From Rheum nobile (lineage: Eukaryota > Streptophyta > Magnoliopsida > Caryophyllales > Polygonaceae), in the NCBI GenBank assembly GCA_027886185.1, contig WOAB01000125.1, positions 496,001 through 560,000 on the forward strand: DNA of 64,000 nucleotides, given 5' to 3'. The notes beneath the pieces were generated by a model. It did no database searches. It saw only the letters and a list, made by a program, of their open reading frames with translations, and had not been told where the DNA came from. This document shows, piece after piece, positions 42,097-52,901 of this stretch. The translations under genes were made by a program, and so were the position numbers. Within the stretch, counting starts at the first letter, position 1, and each line of letters opens with the position of its first letter.

Positions 42097-44232
42097 TGAT
42101 AAGGCGTTGTCGTGACACCTAAACAAAATAATCCTAAACAAACCTAACTAATGTAGTCTGGTAAGCAAGGGTCGAATCCCACAGAGAATCAAGTTATATT
42201 TCATGTTTGCAAAATCATTCACCAATTGATAACAAAGACAAAGGGGGGGGGGGGGGGGTTTGAATGAAACTAACTAAGAAAACGATAAATAAAATATAGA
42301 AAGCTTGACTAGACAAATATCCACTTTTAGTTTGGTTGATCGATCATTGATTACTCCTAGTCCTCAATACTCATGAATTTCCTAATCCTTGTTCTGAATT
42401 AGTTACCAGTCCAATCAGTCCTGATAACCCTAACTATCAAATAACCTAGAAGACCTTCTAGATTGAATCTAACAGCAGCAATGAATTCAGGAATAGATAG
42501 GTACATGCAAGTGTAGCAACCAGTCATACAATTGCATGCAATTAATTCTCTATACAAACTAAGGGATTTAGATTCTCAACCAGTATCCTCTAATCCTTAG
42601 TAGTATGATCAATAACAATCTCAACAGGTTGTATAGAAAAGGGGAACCAATAGCATAATACTAATTTCTCTAGGTTGTCAGACTAGAGGGAACTAATATT
42701 AACAATCTAATTGATGTCCTAATCAACAAATCAAGGGGAGTCGATATATGATCAATGAGATTAAGCACGAGAGAGAATTAATACAATCATAGAAAGAGTA
42801 AAGGAATAATCTCAATATCAAATTCAAACCAAGGCTTCAATTGTCTAGCCAAAAACACCAAACAAAACAAAGAACTAAACTAAGAAAGGGAAAAACAATA
42901 CTGAATGGAAAACTAGGTCTAACGTGATCCGAAGATGATGAATGGAGGCTGTGGGAATTATGTTTGAATGAAACTAACTAAGAAAACGATAAATAAAATA
43001 TAGAAAGCTTGGCTAGACAAATATCCACTTTTAGTTTGGTTGATCGATCATTGATTACTCCTAGTCCTCAATACTCATGAATGTCCTAATCCTTGTTCTG
43101 AATTAGTTACCAGTCCAATCAGTCCTGATAACCCTAACTATCAAATAACCTAGAAGACCTTCTAGATTGAATCTAACAGCAGCAATGAATTCAGGAATAG
43201 ATAGGTACATGCAAGTGTAGCAACCAGTCATATAATTGCATGCAATTAATTCTCTACACAAACTAAGGGATTTAGATTCTCAACCAGTATCCTCTAATCC
43301 TTAGTAGTATGATCAATAACAATCTCAACAGGTTGTATAGAAAAGGGGAACCAATAGCATAATACTAATTTCTCTAGGTTGTCAGACTAGAGGGAACTAA
43401 TATTAACAATCTAATTGATGTCCTAATCAACAAATCAAGGGGAGTCGATATATGATCAATGAGATTAAGCACGAGAGAGAATTAATACAATCATAGAAAG
43501 AGTAAAGGAATAATCTCAATATCAAATTCAAACCAAGGCTTCAATTGTCTAGCCAAAAACACCAAACAAAACAAAGAACTAAACTAAGAAAGGGAAAAAC
43601 AATACTGAATGGAAAACTAGGTCTAACGTGATCCGAAGATGATGAATGGAGGCTGTGGGAATTATGTTAAATAAAGTTAACCTAAAGCCCAAGATCACAA
43701 ACCTCATCTACAAGGAAATAAAATATAATATTCGAATTAAATAAAATAAAGAAAAAAAGAAAAGGAAAAAGAAAAAGAAAACAAAAGTTCGGAAATATCC
43801 ACGAGCTGTCTCCCGTGTGTGGCCGCGATCGCGGCCTTCTCTCTTCAGCATTGCGACACTTCCGTAAAAATGTCATAACTTTTTATTCCCAATTCGGATC
43901 GCGCTCATATTTTGAGGACTTGCAGTAGAATTCAAGATCTAACTCCTCGAATTTGAATCACTCCATTTAGACATCTGAGTAAAGAGAACGAATCAATTGA
44001 ATTCAGCACCTTGTTCTTCTACTCTCGTGTGGACTCTCTCCTTGGTTCTTCTTCGTCTCCTCAGTGGTCAACTCCTCTTCCTCTGAATATCTTCAATTTG
44101 CTTCTCCATACCACCAAATCCACACTTCTTCTCTCCAACTCCCTATTCCACAATTGTGCTCTAAATCCATCCAAATGGCGCCTCAAACCTGGTAATAACC
44201 CCTAGAAATGCACTATAAAATAGCATTGATCA
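42097..44232 (-). mobile_element. Solo LTR (Athila-related) with a 704-bp internal tandem duplication
   Basis: It begins TGATAAGGCG and ends GCATTGATCA. The flanks GGCCC (42092-42096) and GGCTC (44233-44237) are a 5-bp duplication with one change. Removing one copy of the internal duplication leaves about 1432 bp, close to the 1477-bp solo LTR at 21537. A run of 16 G (42243-42258) lies just before the duplicated segment. One GGCCGCGATCGCGGCC core is at about 43820. Confidence 0.88.
42259..43666. repeat. 704-bp tandem duplication
   Basis: Copies 42259-42962 and 42963-43666 are direct repeats with about four visible differences. The unit starts TTTGAATGAAACTAAC and ends GTGGGAATTATG. The duplication happened after or shortly before the LTR inserted. 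Confidence 0.93.
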
Positions 44233-44239
44233 GGCTCAA

Positions 44240-46413
44240 CTACTTCTTCGCTTATTGATGGATTACGGCGTGCACGCTGGCTCTGACTACCCGACCTTTT
44301 AATATTGAACCGTTCATCGAGGTAGGCGGATTGATATGTGTATTCTCTTCTGCATGCTCCAACCAGGTCTTATCCCTTCTCATTGAAACCTTCTTTGGCC
44401 TCCCCTTTGATTTGATGGAGCTAGTAGGAGGCTCCTGCAGTAAGGACCTCCCAGGCATGGTTCCGTCTTTGTATGCCCTTTTAATACGGTGGATCTGGTC
44501 AACACTCAGCCTCCCAGCATTTATATCCCCCATCAAGTCCTCGAATACTAGGTCATCTGTCGTTAGAGGAACATCGTCTTGCGGGAGCGCATGTTCCGTA
44601 ACACCTTCCCATACAACTTGTTTCCAGAAAAGATGAATCTGACTTGGCTTCAACGGGGTATTTGTCATCATTGCTTCATATACATCGTGTGCACATGGAA
44701 GTCCTCTGACCGTTGTCCACCAACGGTCATTGCAAACAGTCGGGTCAAATTCATATTTTGGGTGCAAGACCCTATCCATCGTGCCCAATATTGTGTCTAT
44801 ACACAATTTTGACACCTTGTTGGTAAGTCGGAGAAATAGACAGTCCATAGGTGGTTTTAGTTTGTTGACACGCGTAGGGATCGTATTTCTATCCATCTCC
44901 ATGGATCCTCTCACAACAACAACCTGATCTTCTCTCAAACAATGGATCTTCTTTGCTATTATGTTGAAGCCACAAACAGAAGAATCGATGAAATCATTCA
45001 GCACAGAGTGGGCCCCCTCAACCCTGTAAACATAATATAATTATCAATAAATCATGTCCAGTATGAGTAGCATGTAGTAATTCCTAAACCGCAAAGTAAA
45101 TTACCTATTTGTTGTTTTGGTGATTAAATGGAGATTGGTATCAGTCCATGCCCTAACAATACGATGCAGGTAAGGCACAAGCCATGTTTTCATAAGGTAT
45201 GTCACCAGACTACCTTTCCACGTGTCCCGCATTTCATTTAACCGTTGCCAGAAGATATCCTCGGATTTGGAGTTGAACAATTCACGACATTGGTTTGAGA
45301 AAGAATTTGCTAAACCACTATTACCTGTCACAGTAAGCGCATAAGCTTTACAGTTGGCTAGTATATGCACCCAACACAACAGATGTTGGGCATCGGGAAA
45401 AATGTGGGCTATAGCCTTAACTTCAGCCAAATCTCGATCTGTGACTATCGTCGTTGGTCTTTTTCTGATTTTATCGTACAAGTGCTCCAATTCATACAAT
45501 GTCCATACGTAGTGGTCAACGTTCTCGTGTGCCATGAAAGAATATGTCACGTTAAAAGTCTTTCTTGTGCACGTAAAGCCGACAATCTCAAGAAGTGCCA
45601 TATTGTACCTATAAATAAATTCAATGCAGATAATAAATACCGTTATTACCACACTCTATTGATTAGCTAAAATTACTATATAAAAGATATTACACCGGCT
45701 TAAACTTACTTGTTTGTCTTGTATGTCGAATCCATTATTACGACATAAGGAAACAAGTTCAACAGGTGTTGTGATTGGGGGTGGGCCCAAAACAAGTCTT
45801 GAACCACATCGTTCGTTCCAGGCACCGTTCGGTCACTAACATAATAACCCCTATCCGATAAAAATTGCTTTGTGAACTGAGTTACTGACATGTCCCCCAT
45901 TTCTTGTTTGCGGTATGCTTGTCGTACATTGTTAATTTGCTTTCGCGATGTAACAATGGATTTGTACTTCTGACGTAAGAACGTGAAAATATTCTTGGGC
46001 TTTACTTGAGCTTCTGTCAACGCCAATACATCCACGCGTTGTTCCTCAGTCAATCGTCCAGCATAGGCATGACCCTCTAGATTTTGTGGAAGGTCATGAT
46101 CGTGTGTACCATATATCACCTTTAGTATCCAAGTGTCGTCCCTTTTCATAAGCCCATTCAGCTCAAATGGACATTCGCTCTTCTTTGTACGTGTTTTCCG
46201 TGTCAAATTATCCGAGTATGGCCTATAACTACCTGATTTTTTGCATGCTAATATAACCTTCCGTTCCCAAGATTTTTTTATGGTTAGAACCATATTTAGA
46301 TACCGTCCTTGTTGACGTGCCCAGTCTAACATGGTTTCTCGATCTCCCCACATATAAACTGTTTGAAAGTATGTCGTAAAATCCTGCCAAAATTCGTAAA
46401 CATTATAATTCAA
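44240..46413 (-). pseudogene. MULE transposase (spliced), broken at its C-terminus
   Basis: Exon 1 (about 45706-46413) carries the FAR1-like DNA-binding region (SECPFELNGLMKRDDTW, then the H of GTHDHDL). It ends in the start of the DDE core, with the first catalytic Asp in VVIMDSTYKTN. Exon 2 (about 45101-45652) holds the second Asp in TIVTDRDLAEV and the C-x2-H of HLLCWVH. Exon 3 (about 44240-45004) contains a degenerate SWIM finger: CNDRWWTTVRGLPCAHD lacks a usual Cys. Introns at about 45653-45705 and 45005-45100 have plausible GT...AG ends on the minus strand. A frame change near 44252 separates it from the OTU part. Confidence 0.82.
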
Positions 46414-46423
46414 TATGTTACTA

Positions 46424-46591
46424 CTCCCTCCGAGTTTATTAAATGACGTTTGAACCTATTGCACACAAATTAAGGAGATAGTTTAACACTCTTCTAACTT
46501 CACTCGTGATGTCATAATGCCAGTTGGAATTAATGCTATCTTTTTTGTACGTTTCAACATTTTCAATTTTTTTCTATCAAAATCAATGGAG
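46424..46591. mobile_element. Stowaway-like MITE
   Basis: The left end CTCCCTCCG (46424-46432) is typical of plant Tc1/mariner MITEs. The right end ...ATGGAG is a shortened, diverged match, and TA lies on both sides. It sits immediately upstream of the MULE transposase start. No coding capacity. Confidence 0.45.
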
Positions 46592-46654
46592 TATTATATG
46601 ATTAATTCACACATATTAATATGTTTCACCATTTTCAATTTTTACACATTTTAA

Positions 46655-46990
46655 TTACTTATTCGATGACATTTTAATCATATACCGCATATTATGAGTA
46701 GTTAAAAACAAATTAAAATGTCATCGAACAAGTAGTTAAAAACAAATTAAAATGTGTAATTCACACATATTAAAATGTGTAAATCAATGAATTACACATT
46801 TTAATTTGTTTTTAACTACTTGTTCGATGACATTTTCAATCTACTCATAATATGCGTCAATGTCATCGAACAAGTAGTTAACAAATTAAAATGTGTAATT
46901 CACACATATTTAATGCGGTATATGATTAAAATGTCATCGAACAAGTAGTTAAAAAAATTCTCTTGATGGTCAATTCATGCAAATTAAAAT
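46655..46990. repeat. Cluster of nested inverted repeats
   Basis: The segment ATGTCATCGAACAAGTAGTT and its reverse complement occur at least five times, and GTGTAATTCACACAT is itself near-palindromic. Outer arms around ATCATATACCGCAT (about 46679) pair with the copy near 46915-46930. The transcript would fold into a long hairpin. Confidence 0.75.
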
Positions 46991-47569
46991 GTCATCCAAC
47001 AAGTAGTTAATAATAATAATTCTCTCCACTGTGCCACAAATTAATTCACACAATTAAGATTTTTTGTACGTTTTGTAGCCCACCAAATTAATTGTGTAGT
47101 TAAATGACTAGAGATGGAAAATTACACATTTTAATTTGCATGACATGATGATTTTCAAGAGAATTTGGATACAATTAATCTACTCATAATATGCGTTAAT
47201 GACACAACACAAAAATCTTAATATATAGATTACAAATCTTATACTAATTTTATTCATAGTTTTAATAATTGTAAAATACATACAAGTTTAGGCGATTCTT
47301 CATAATTTTCATGATCGTTGTTATGCCACGACATTTCGTAGTAGAATAAATGGTGTTCACCTCTTGTAGGATATATAAATGGTATGAATTCTCCGCAGCG
47401 CTCAATGCATATATATACACTTCAGCTTTGTCTGGCGATTGAACGAATCCACTGCTATTTACTTCACGAGCTGCTATCCCTCCCTATGCTGTCCAAAATC
47501 CCATCGGTGTCGGCCATTTCCCCTCTGCAACGAATCTACTCCTTCACGGACTGGTTGTGCCTTCACGGA

Positions 47570-47690
47570 CTGGCACTGGCTTCCGCGGCACTGGCTTCTG
47601 CGCAGCATTGGCTTCCGCGCAGCAGTGGATTCCGCCCGACATCGGCTTCCGTGCGCCTGCAACCCGGTGCAAATAGGATGGTGTCAGGGT
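47570..47690. repeat. GC-rich short tandem repeat at the right end of the MULE
   Basis: Units of about 20-25 bases with TGGCTTCCGCG and GCAGC alternate. The left end (39395-39540) has similar GGAAGTGGCTG units in inverted orientation. Confidence 0.65.
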
Positions 47691-47705
47691 GCAAAGAGCT
47701 TAGCC

Positions 47706-50200
47706 GCCAAAATTTCTTTTCATAGAATAAAAATAAAAATTAATCCTTTTTTTTCTGTGTGATAATAAGTATTATTTTAGTTTTATATTTTATTAAGAAA
47801 TATATATATATTATGTAATGATTTATAAGTAAGTTATAATATATGTCATTGAAAATTACACATATTGACACTTTTATATATGAAATTTTTTATTAGTTAA
47901 AAAGAAGGTGATCAACTATTAAATTATAAACTTATAATTTTTTTATAATTTCTTAGCTTAATTATTATATTTTATAATAGTTATATCAAAAATAAAAATT
48001 ACAAGTATTATTAAATGGAGGGTCGAAGGTGAAATAAAATAGAGTAATAGCATCCCATACCCCATTCTTATACCCCATTTGCAATTCTAACACTTGCTTT
48101 TTTGTTTTGCAAAAATACCCCAATTAATTTTTATTTATTTTTTGCAAAAATACCCTAAAAAAAGATAAATTAAAATTAAAACTTTCTTTTAATTTTGGAA
48201 AATTAAATATGACATTGCAATAAAATTATAAAAGAAAAAGTCTTCATTTTGAAAAACTTAAACTGAAAATGAAATTTGCTTAAAATTCAAAAGCTGAATT
48301 TTTTTATTTTTCAAAACCTTTCTGGTTCGAGATTTCCCGCTCTCAATTATCTGAAGAACCCTAAAAAAATTAAAACCCCGAGGAATCTCCATTGTTCCTT
48401 CAACCCTGAAATTCTTCCATTGTTCGTGATTCTTCCTCTGGTTCGAAGGTCCACCGACGACTTTAGTTCCATTCCTCTGGTTCCTCGCGATTCTTCCTCC
48501 TGTTTAAAGGTCCACCAACGGCGCTAGTTTGCAGGTCCATCGACGACGCCATTCAATTTGTAGTCCACCGACGCCGTTGGCTCATGCTTCTGATTCCTCT
48601 TTTGTCTCTCTTGTTTGAGCCTTCGAGGTATATCTCTAGTCTATTTCCTCCAGTTTCTACTTCCTCTATTGCCCTGTTTTACGTCCTTCGTTTTAGGGTT
48701 GTAGCCAACCATTATTTGCTTGCTCCTTTATCGCGGCTAGGTACGTTAGGGTTTTAGGGTTGCTTCAAGTATAATGACAATTGAGATATGGCTTCTTATG
48801 ATTTTTCTTCTGCCAAAACATCTTTTAGGGTTCCTTCAGTTTATTTGTGTTGTTCATTGGGTTGATTTTTATCGATGGATATACTTGTCATCAATTCTAT
48901 TCCCAAATTTTGTCTCTTCTCACATGAAATTAACTGAATTTAAGCGCAGCGAACGGATTGCTTGTGTTGAAAAATCTATGGCGTAATACACCATCAAACT
49001 AGTTAAAAAACGACCCTTGTGGTAGAAATTGGGATGATAACTTAAATTGATTTTTATCAGGCTTAAATTTGCAAGGTTCCCTGCCGACGGACATGCCATC
49101 ACTACCTGAATTGGAAACCATGTATGTAGACTGAATGTACTAACTTTCTGTCTATTTCTTCAGTGCTATTATAAACCTGTGAAAACTAACTTAAATTGTG
49201 CTTGTAGTGACCTTTCAAATAACCCATCTCTCAGTGGAACTCTTGCTCCTCTTTCTCCCTTTCTACATTAGGGTCAGTGGTGTTTATATTTGTGTCGCAT
49301 GGTATGGTTATATTGTCGCAATAAACAAATACAATGTTAGAAAATTTTATATTTTTGTCATAATTGCACGAATTACCATTGGTTGAATACTTCATGTCAG
49401 TGTTGTTCAGATTTTTATCACATGGTATAGTTATATTGTCGGAATGAACAATTACAATGTCAGAGAAGTTTGTGAAACATTATTGTGTGTTAAAAGTTAA
49501 TGTTTTTATTTGTCTCAATTTCTAGCTCTCTTCCTCTCGCAACTTCCTTCTCCTCTCCTCTCATCTCTACATCTCTCTTACTTCCATGTTTTGATGTTGT
49601 GCTTGTTATTTGTTCTGAGTGTGAATTAGATTAAGTTTCATATCCAGTATGTATCGAATGACGCCTCTTCACATAATTAATCTTCCTTTAACTTTTTGCT
49701 TTTGGTGAAGGATGTTTAGCTGAATATGAGGAAGAATGATTTGAAACCATAATTAGGGCAGTTTGACTCAGTGTGTTTCAAATTTTAACCATTTGTTATG
49801 AAAATGAGAACAACTTTGGTGCATAGAAAAAACTCAAATGTTGATATTATTTGTTGTTTGTCTATGTCCATCAAGCCAACTGAAGTGTTGAAGTTGATTA
49901 AAGAATACACGAAGGAATTTAAAATGGCTAGAAAGGTAAAATTTAGTTTAGCTCATTCTGACTAGTAGGTACTAGGTAGTGTACAAAGTTGTCGGCAATA
50001 GCCAAACTTTCTGCTTTCATTTTACATCATATATTTTGTTTAATTTCACCCAAAAACATAAAATAGCTAGTTTTTCATGTTTCTTTTTTTTTTCATTTTT
50101 AAGTGAAAAACAGATGGTTGCCTCTCAAAAAATGAAAAGAGCTCAACATTCCTTTTTCACATCCTGTTATCTAGTTTTCTAACTTACGCCTAAACTTTTT
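47706..50200. other. AT-rich region upstream of the DUF1985 remnant
   Basis: No recognisable domain is present. The stretch 48300-48620 is C/T-rich with repeated GTCCACCGACG words and could be an old 5' untranslated region on the plus strand. The rest has only short chance frames. Confidence 0.35.
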
Positions 50201-50209
50201 GAATGCAGC

Positions 50210-51749
50210 GCGTGTCTCAAATGGATAAACAACAAGAAGCTAGTAGCTCGCAGGTACGTTAAATGTTAATGGTGTGATAAGTATTCGATTTTGTAAGTAT
50301 ATGTTCCTTCTGTATTTATTTACTTCATTCTAGGCTAGTAGCATATTTTGATGGAGAAGTACAATAGCTACAAATCTCATATAATTTGTACTGTTTTGCA
50401 GCATGTATTGAGATTTGAAGGTTCGCAAAAATTTCAAGGCAGAGTCAACCAAAATTGTCGACGTGAAATGCTGAAAAATATTGAGAAATGTCTCTTCCCT
50501 ATGGACTGGCAAAGGATAATAGATGGTCCAATTGGACCTATTACGAAGATGGTTTGTCGACAAACCTTTTCATGCCAGCTTGTGCATTACGTTTTATTCC
50601 GTCAAGTAGAAACGAGCAAGTTGTAGGAGACGTGGTATGACCTGCAAGGACAGCTATTGCGTTTTTCAAGGAAAGAGTTCACACTTGTCACCAGTGTTCT
50701 AAAAATCCCCGCCTAGGCCCCGTCTAGGCGCTAGGCGGCCATCCACCGCCTAGGGCCGCCTAGGTGAGATGAAGTCTCAGATGTTGTGGAAGCAGCAACA
50801 TCTTAGGAGATGACGAATGGATAGAACATAGTTCTGGGAGAGGCTTTGTAAAATAAGGCCTATTATTATAAATCAAACCGCATCCCAACATAGTTTTATA
50901 AATATTAATGGATTTGGAAGAACATAGTCAAATAACCACATGAATCACGCATTAATTTTTAATCTGCCTAGACCCCGCCTAACCGCCTAAGCGCTAGGCC
51001 CCCCCTCACCGCCAAGCTTCCACCTAGCGACTTTTAGAACATTACTTGTCACAGGGTTAAACTGTGGTAGAATAACGGATTATGATCTCAAGCCAGATAC
51101 GAATGTCGTGAAAGAGGTCTTTGATGTACAAAATCTGACCTTGGCTGAGCTGGAGGGCCTATTTATGCGTACAAGGGATGATAGCCCTTTGAAATATAAG
51201 ATGGCATTATTGATGATATTAGAGGGCGTCATTATTGGAGTTGAGAAAAGGGTTTGCATAAACACGCGTCATGTCAAAATATTGATTGATATCGATCGAT
51301 TCACGAAATTCCCATGGGGCAGGGTTTGCTGCATTGAAACTCATCAGGGTTTGAGTTCAATGTTGAAGAATAGATTGGAGATGGCAAAAACAAGCAAAGA
51401 AGCAAGTACAAGGTTGGGTTACAAACTCAAAGGGTTGCCAATGGCCTTTCAGGTAACGTTTTTTTATGTAATGTATATATTTTTGAAGTTGGTATTGTAA
51501 TTACAATATATTGATGGTTTCTTACAACAAATAAGAATCATACTGACAAGAAAAATTGTGCTTCAGCCATGGCTATATGAAGCTGTAAAACCAATTGCGC
51601 TTCAGCGTTTGCACAACAGGCAGATAAGGAGGCCTATCCATGCGGTCTACGATGGTCATCCGATGCACAACCTGATGCGCTGACTGTGGAGTCTTTGCTG
51701 CAGAATGCCACATCACGTGTAACTCCAAATGTAGTGTTAATAGAGGAAG
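50210..51749 (+). pseudogene. DUF1985-type gene remnant, split by a hAT-type MITE
   Basis: Exon-like pieces run on the plus strand. One is 50217-50253, ending at GTACGTT. The next, 50402-50691, has VLRFEGSQKF, VHYVLFRQVET and LRFSRKEFTLVT, and continues after the MITE at 51053-51452 with AELEGLFMRTRDDS, YKMALLMILEGVIIG, FPWGRVC and YKLKGLPMAFQ. A last piece is 51566-51660 (PWLYEAVKPIA). The order and spacing fit the DUF1985 domain, a plant family usually found with Ulp1-type proteases in MULE-related or other transposon genes. An in-frame TAG at about 50623 and the MITE insertion show it is broken. Downstream parts were displaced by the insertions from 51750. Confidence 0.72.
50692..51044. 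mobile_element. hAT-type MITE, 353 bp, with 8-bp target duplication
   Basis: The ends share TGTTCTAAAA in inverted orientation, and the 8-bp duplication CTTGTCAC is perfect (50684-50691 and 51045-51052). Both subterminal regions are rich in GCCTAGGCG-like words, a common feature of one plant hAT MITE family. It is inserted inside a DUF1985 exon, and removing it with one duplication restores the reading frame. Confidence 0.88.
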
Positions 51750-52671
51750 TGATGTGTTCTTGCCTCCGATGACAAGTCGAGTTGTCAAGGTGACACCTTT
51801 GGATCTAGTCTTCGTTGGGAAGTCACTCGGCACTGGCAAATCTGTCGTGGAACGCGGTGTTGGTGATGGTTCGTGAGCGGGAGATCACGATGGTTGTTGT
51901 GATGGAAACGGTGGAAGTGATGAATGGGATGAATAGATAGCAGTGGCGGAAGCGATGTGATGAGGGATAGATGACTTGAAAAGACAAGTCTTTGGGTGTC
52001 GTAGCGTCGACTGTGGAGGAAGGGAGATGCGAAGGAAGACTGGGTTAAAGGTTCAAGCGGTTGTCGTAGCGTCGGCGGCGGAGTGAAGGGGATGCGAAGA
52101 TAGAAGGTTTTGACGTCCGATCAAGGAAAGGAGGATAAACACTCGACTTGAAACCTTGAATTAAATTGAACGTAAGAAATAAGAATAACAACGGGGGCTT
52201 TAAATAGCCAAAGAACTCGGCCAAGACCTAATGGGCTTGGACCGAGACGAACCTATGGGCTATCCCATGCAAGCATGCAAAAGGCACAAACCCTAAAAGA
52301 TAGAAATGCTATAAATAGAAACTATCTAAAACGCTATAAATACTAAATATAGAAAATGTCTCAAAACTATGAAAACGACGCGTTGAATGAGTACAAACAC
52401 CGCAAGGAACAGCGACTAAGGGTCGATGGCCTCGCGAGTGGGTGCACGCGATGTTGTCTCTGAAGAACGCGTTGTTTCATTGCCGATGGTGGAGAGGACG
52501 ACGAGTCTTGGGTTTTCGTCTGGGCTTTCTTGGCTAGCGACGACGCGTGCGACAAGTGACGCGATGGCGGAGGCGATGGCTTTGGACCTAGACCTTGTTA
52601 CCGGGCCCTTTGAGCAATGGCTCATGGCTTCTTCCTCGTCTTGGGCCGTCATGGGAGGCAGGGTCACATCA
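51750..52671 (-). repeat. 3' LTR of chromovirus
   Basis: 922 bp, with TGATGTG and CACATCA ends. It matches 59058-59979 over its full length. The integrase frame reads from the internal region into this LTR. A purine tract (GGGGGAGGG on the minus strand) is at 52672-52680. Confidence 0.95.
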
Positions 52672-52901
52672 CCCTCCCCCACTTGGCTGTGAAGCATCCC
52701 CGCTTCACCATCATCAAACTCCGGCTCAACATATGGTGTCAAGTATATGACGTTGAAGGACGCGTGGACTCCAAAATCTGGTAGGAGCTCGAGTTGATAG
52801 GCATTTTCCCCTAAGGCCTTGATCACGCGGAAGGGTCCATCTCCACGTGGTGCCAATTTGTGTTTGCGCCGCGAGATGAACCTTTCTTTTCGCATATGCA
52901 C
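52416..52901 (-). pseudogene. Integrase C-terminal region reading into the LTR
   Basis: The frame opens with FISRRKHKLAPRGDGPFRVI and then YQLELLPDFGVHASFNV, the SH3-like end of gypsy integrases. It then crosses the LTR edge at 52671 with VTLPPMTAQDEEE and PVTRSRSKAIASAIASL. A GPxTRSRxK segment read from the LTR is familiar from CRM and related chromoviruses. No clear chromodomain is visible before it. It is shifted by one frame from the main pol frame near 52920. Confidence 0.78.

Larger units (their letters stand above)
39320..47705 (-). mobile_element. Mutator-like element (MULE) with OTU domain and GC-rich terminal inverted repeats
   Basis: The 23 bases at 39359-39381 are the exact reverse complement of 47657-47679, and weaker similarity extends on both sides. 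Next to each lie GC-rich short tandem repeats (39395-39540 and 47570-47655). Between them are a spliced MULE transposase, an OTU-like domain and a plant-mobile-domain fragment, all on the minus strand. Exact ends and the expected 9-bp duplication were not found. A 2136-bp solo LTR interrupts it. Net length without that insertion is about 6.2 kb. Confidence 0.72.

Noticed and set aside
39320..47705. 9-bp duplication for the MULE
   Set aside because: No matching 9-mers were found by eye at the likely ends, so the exact borders are left open.
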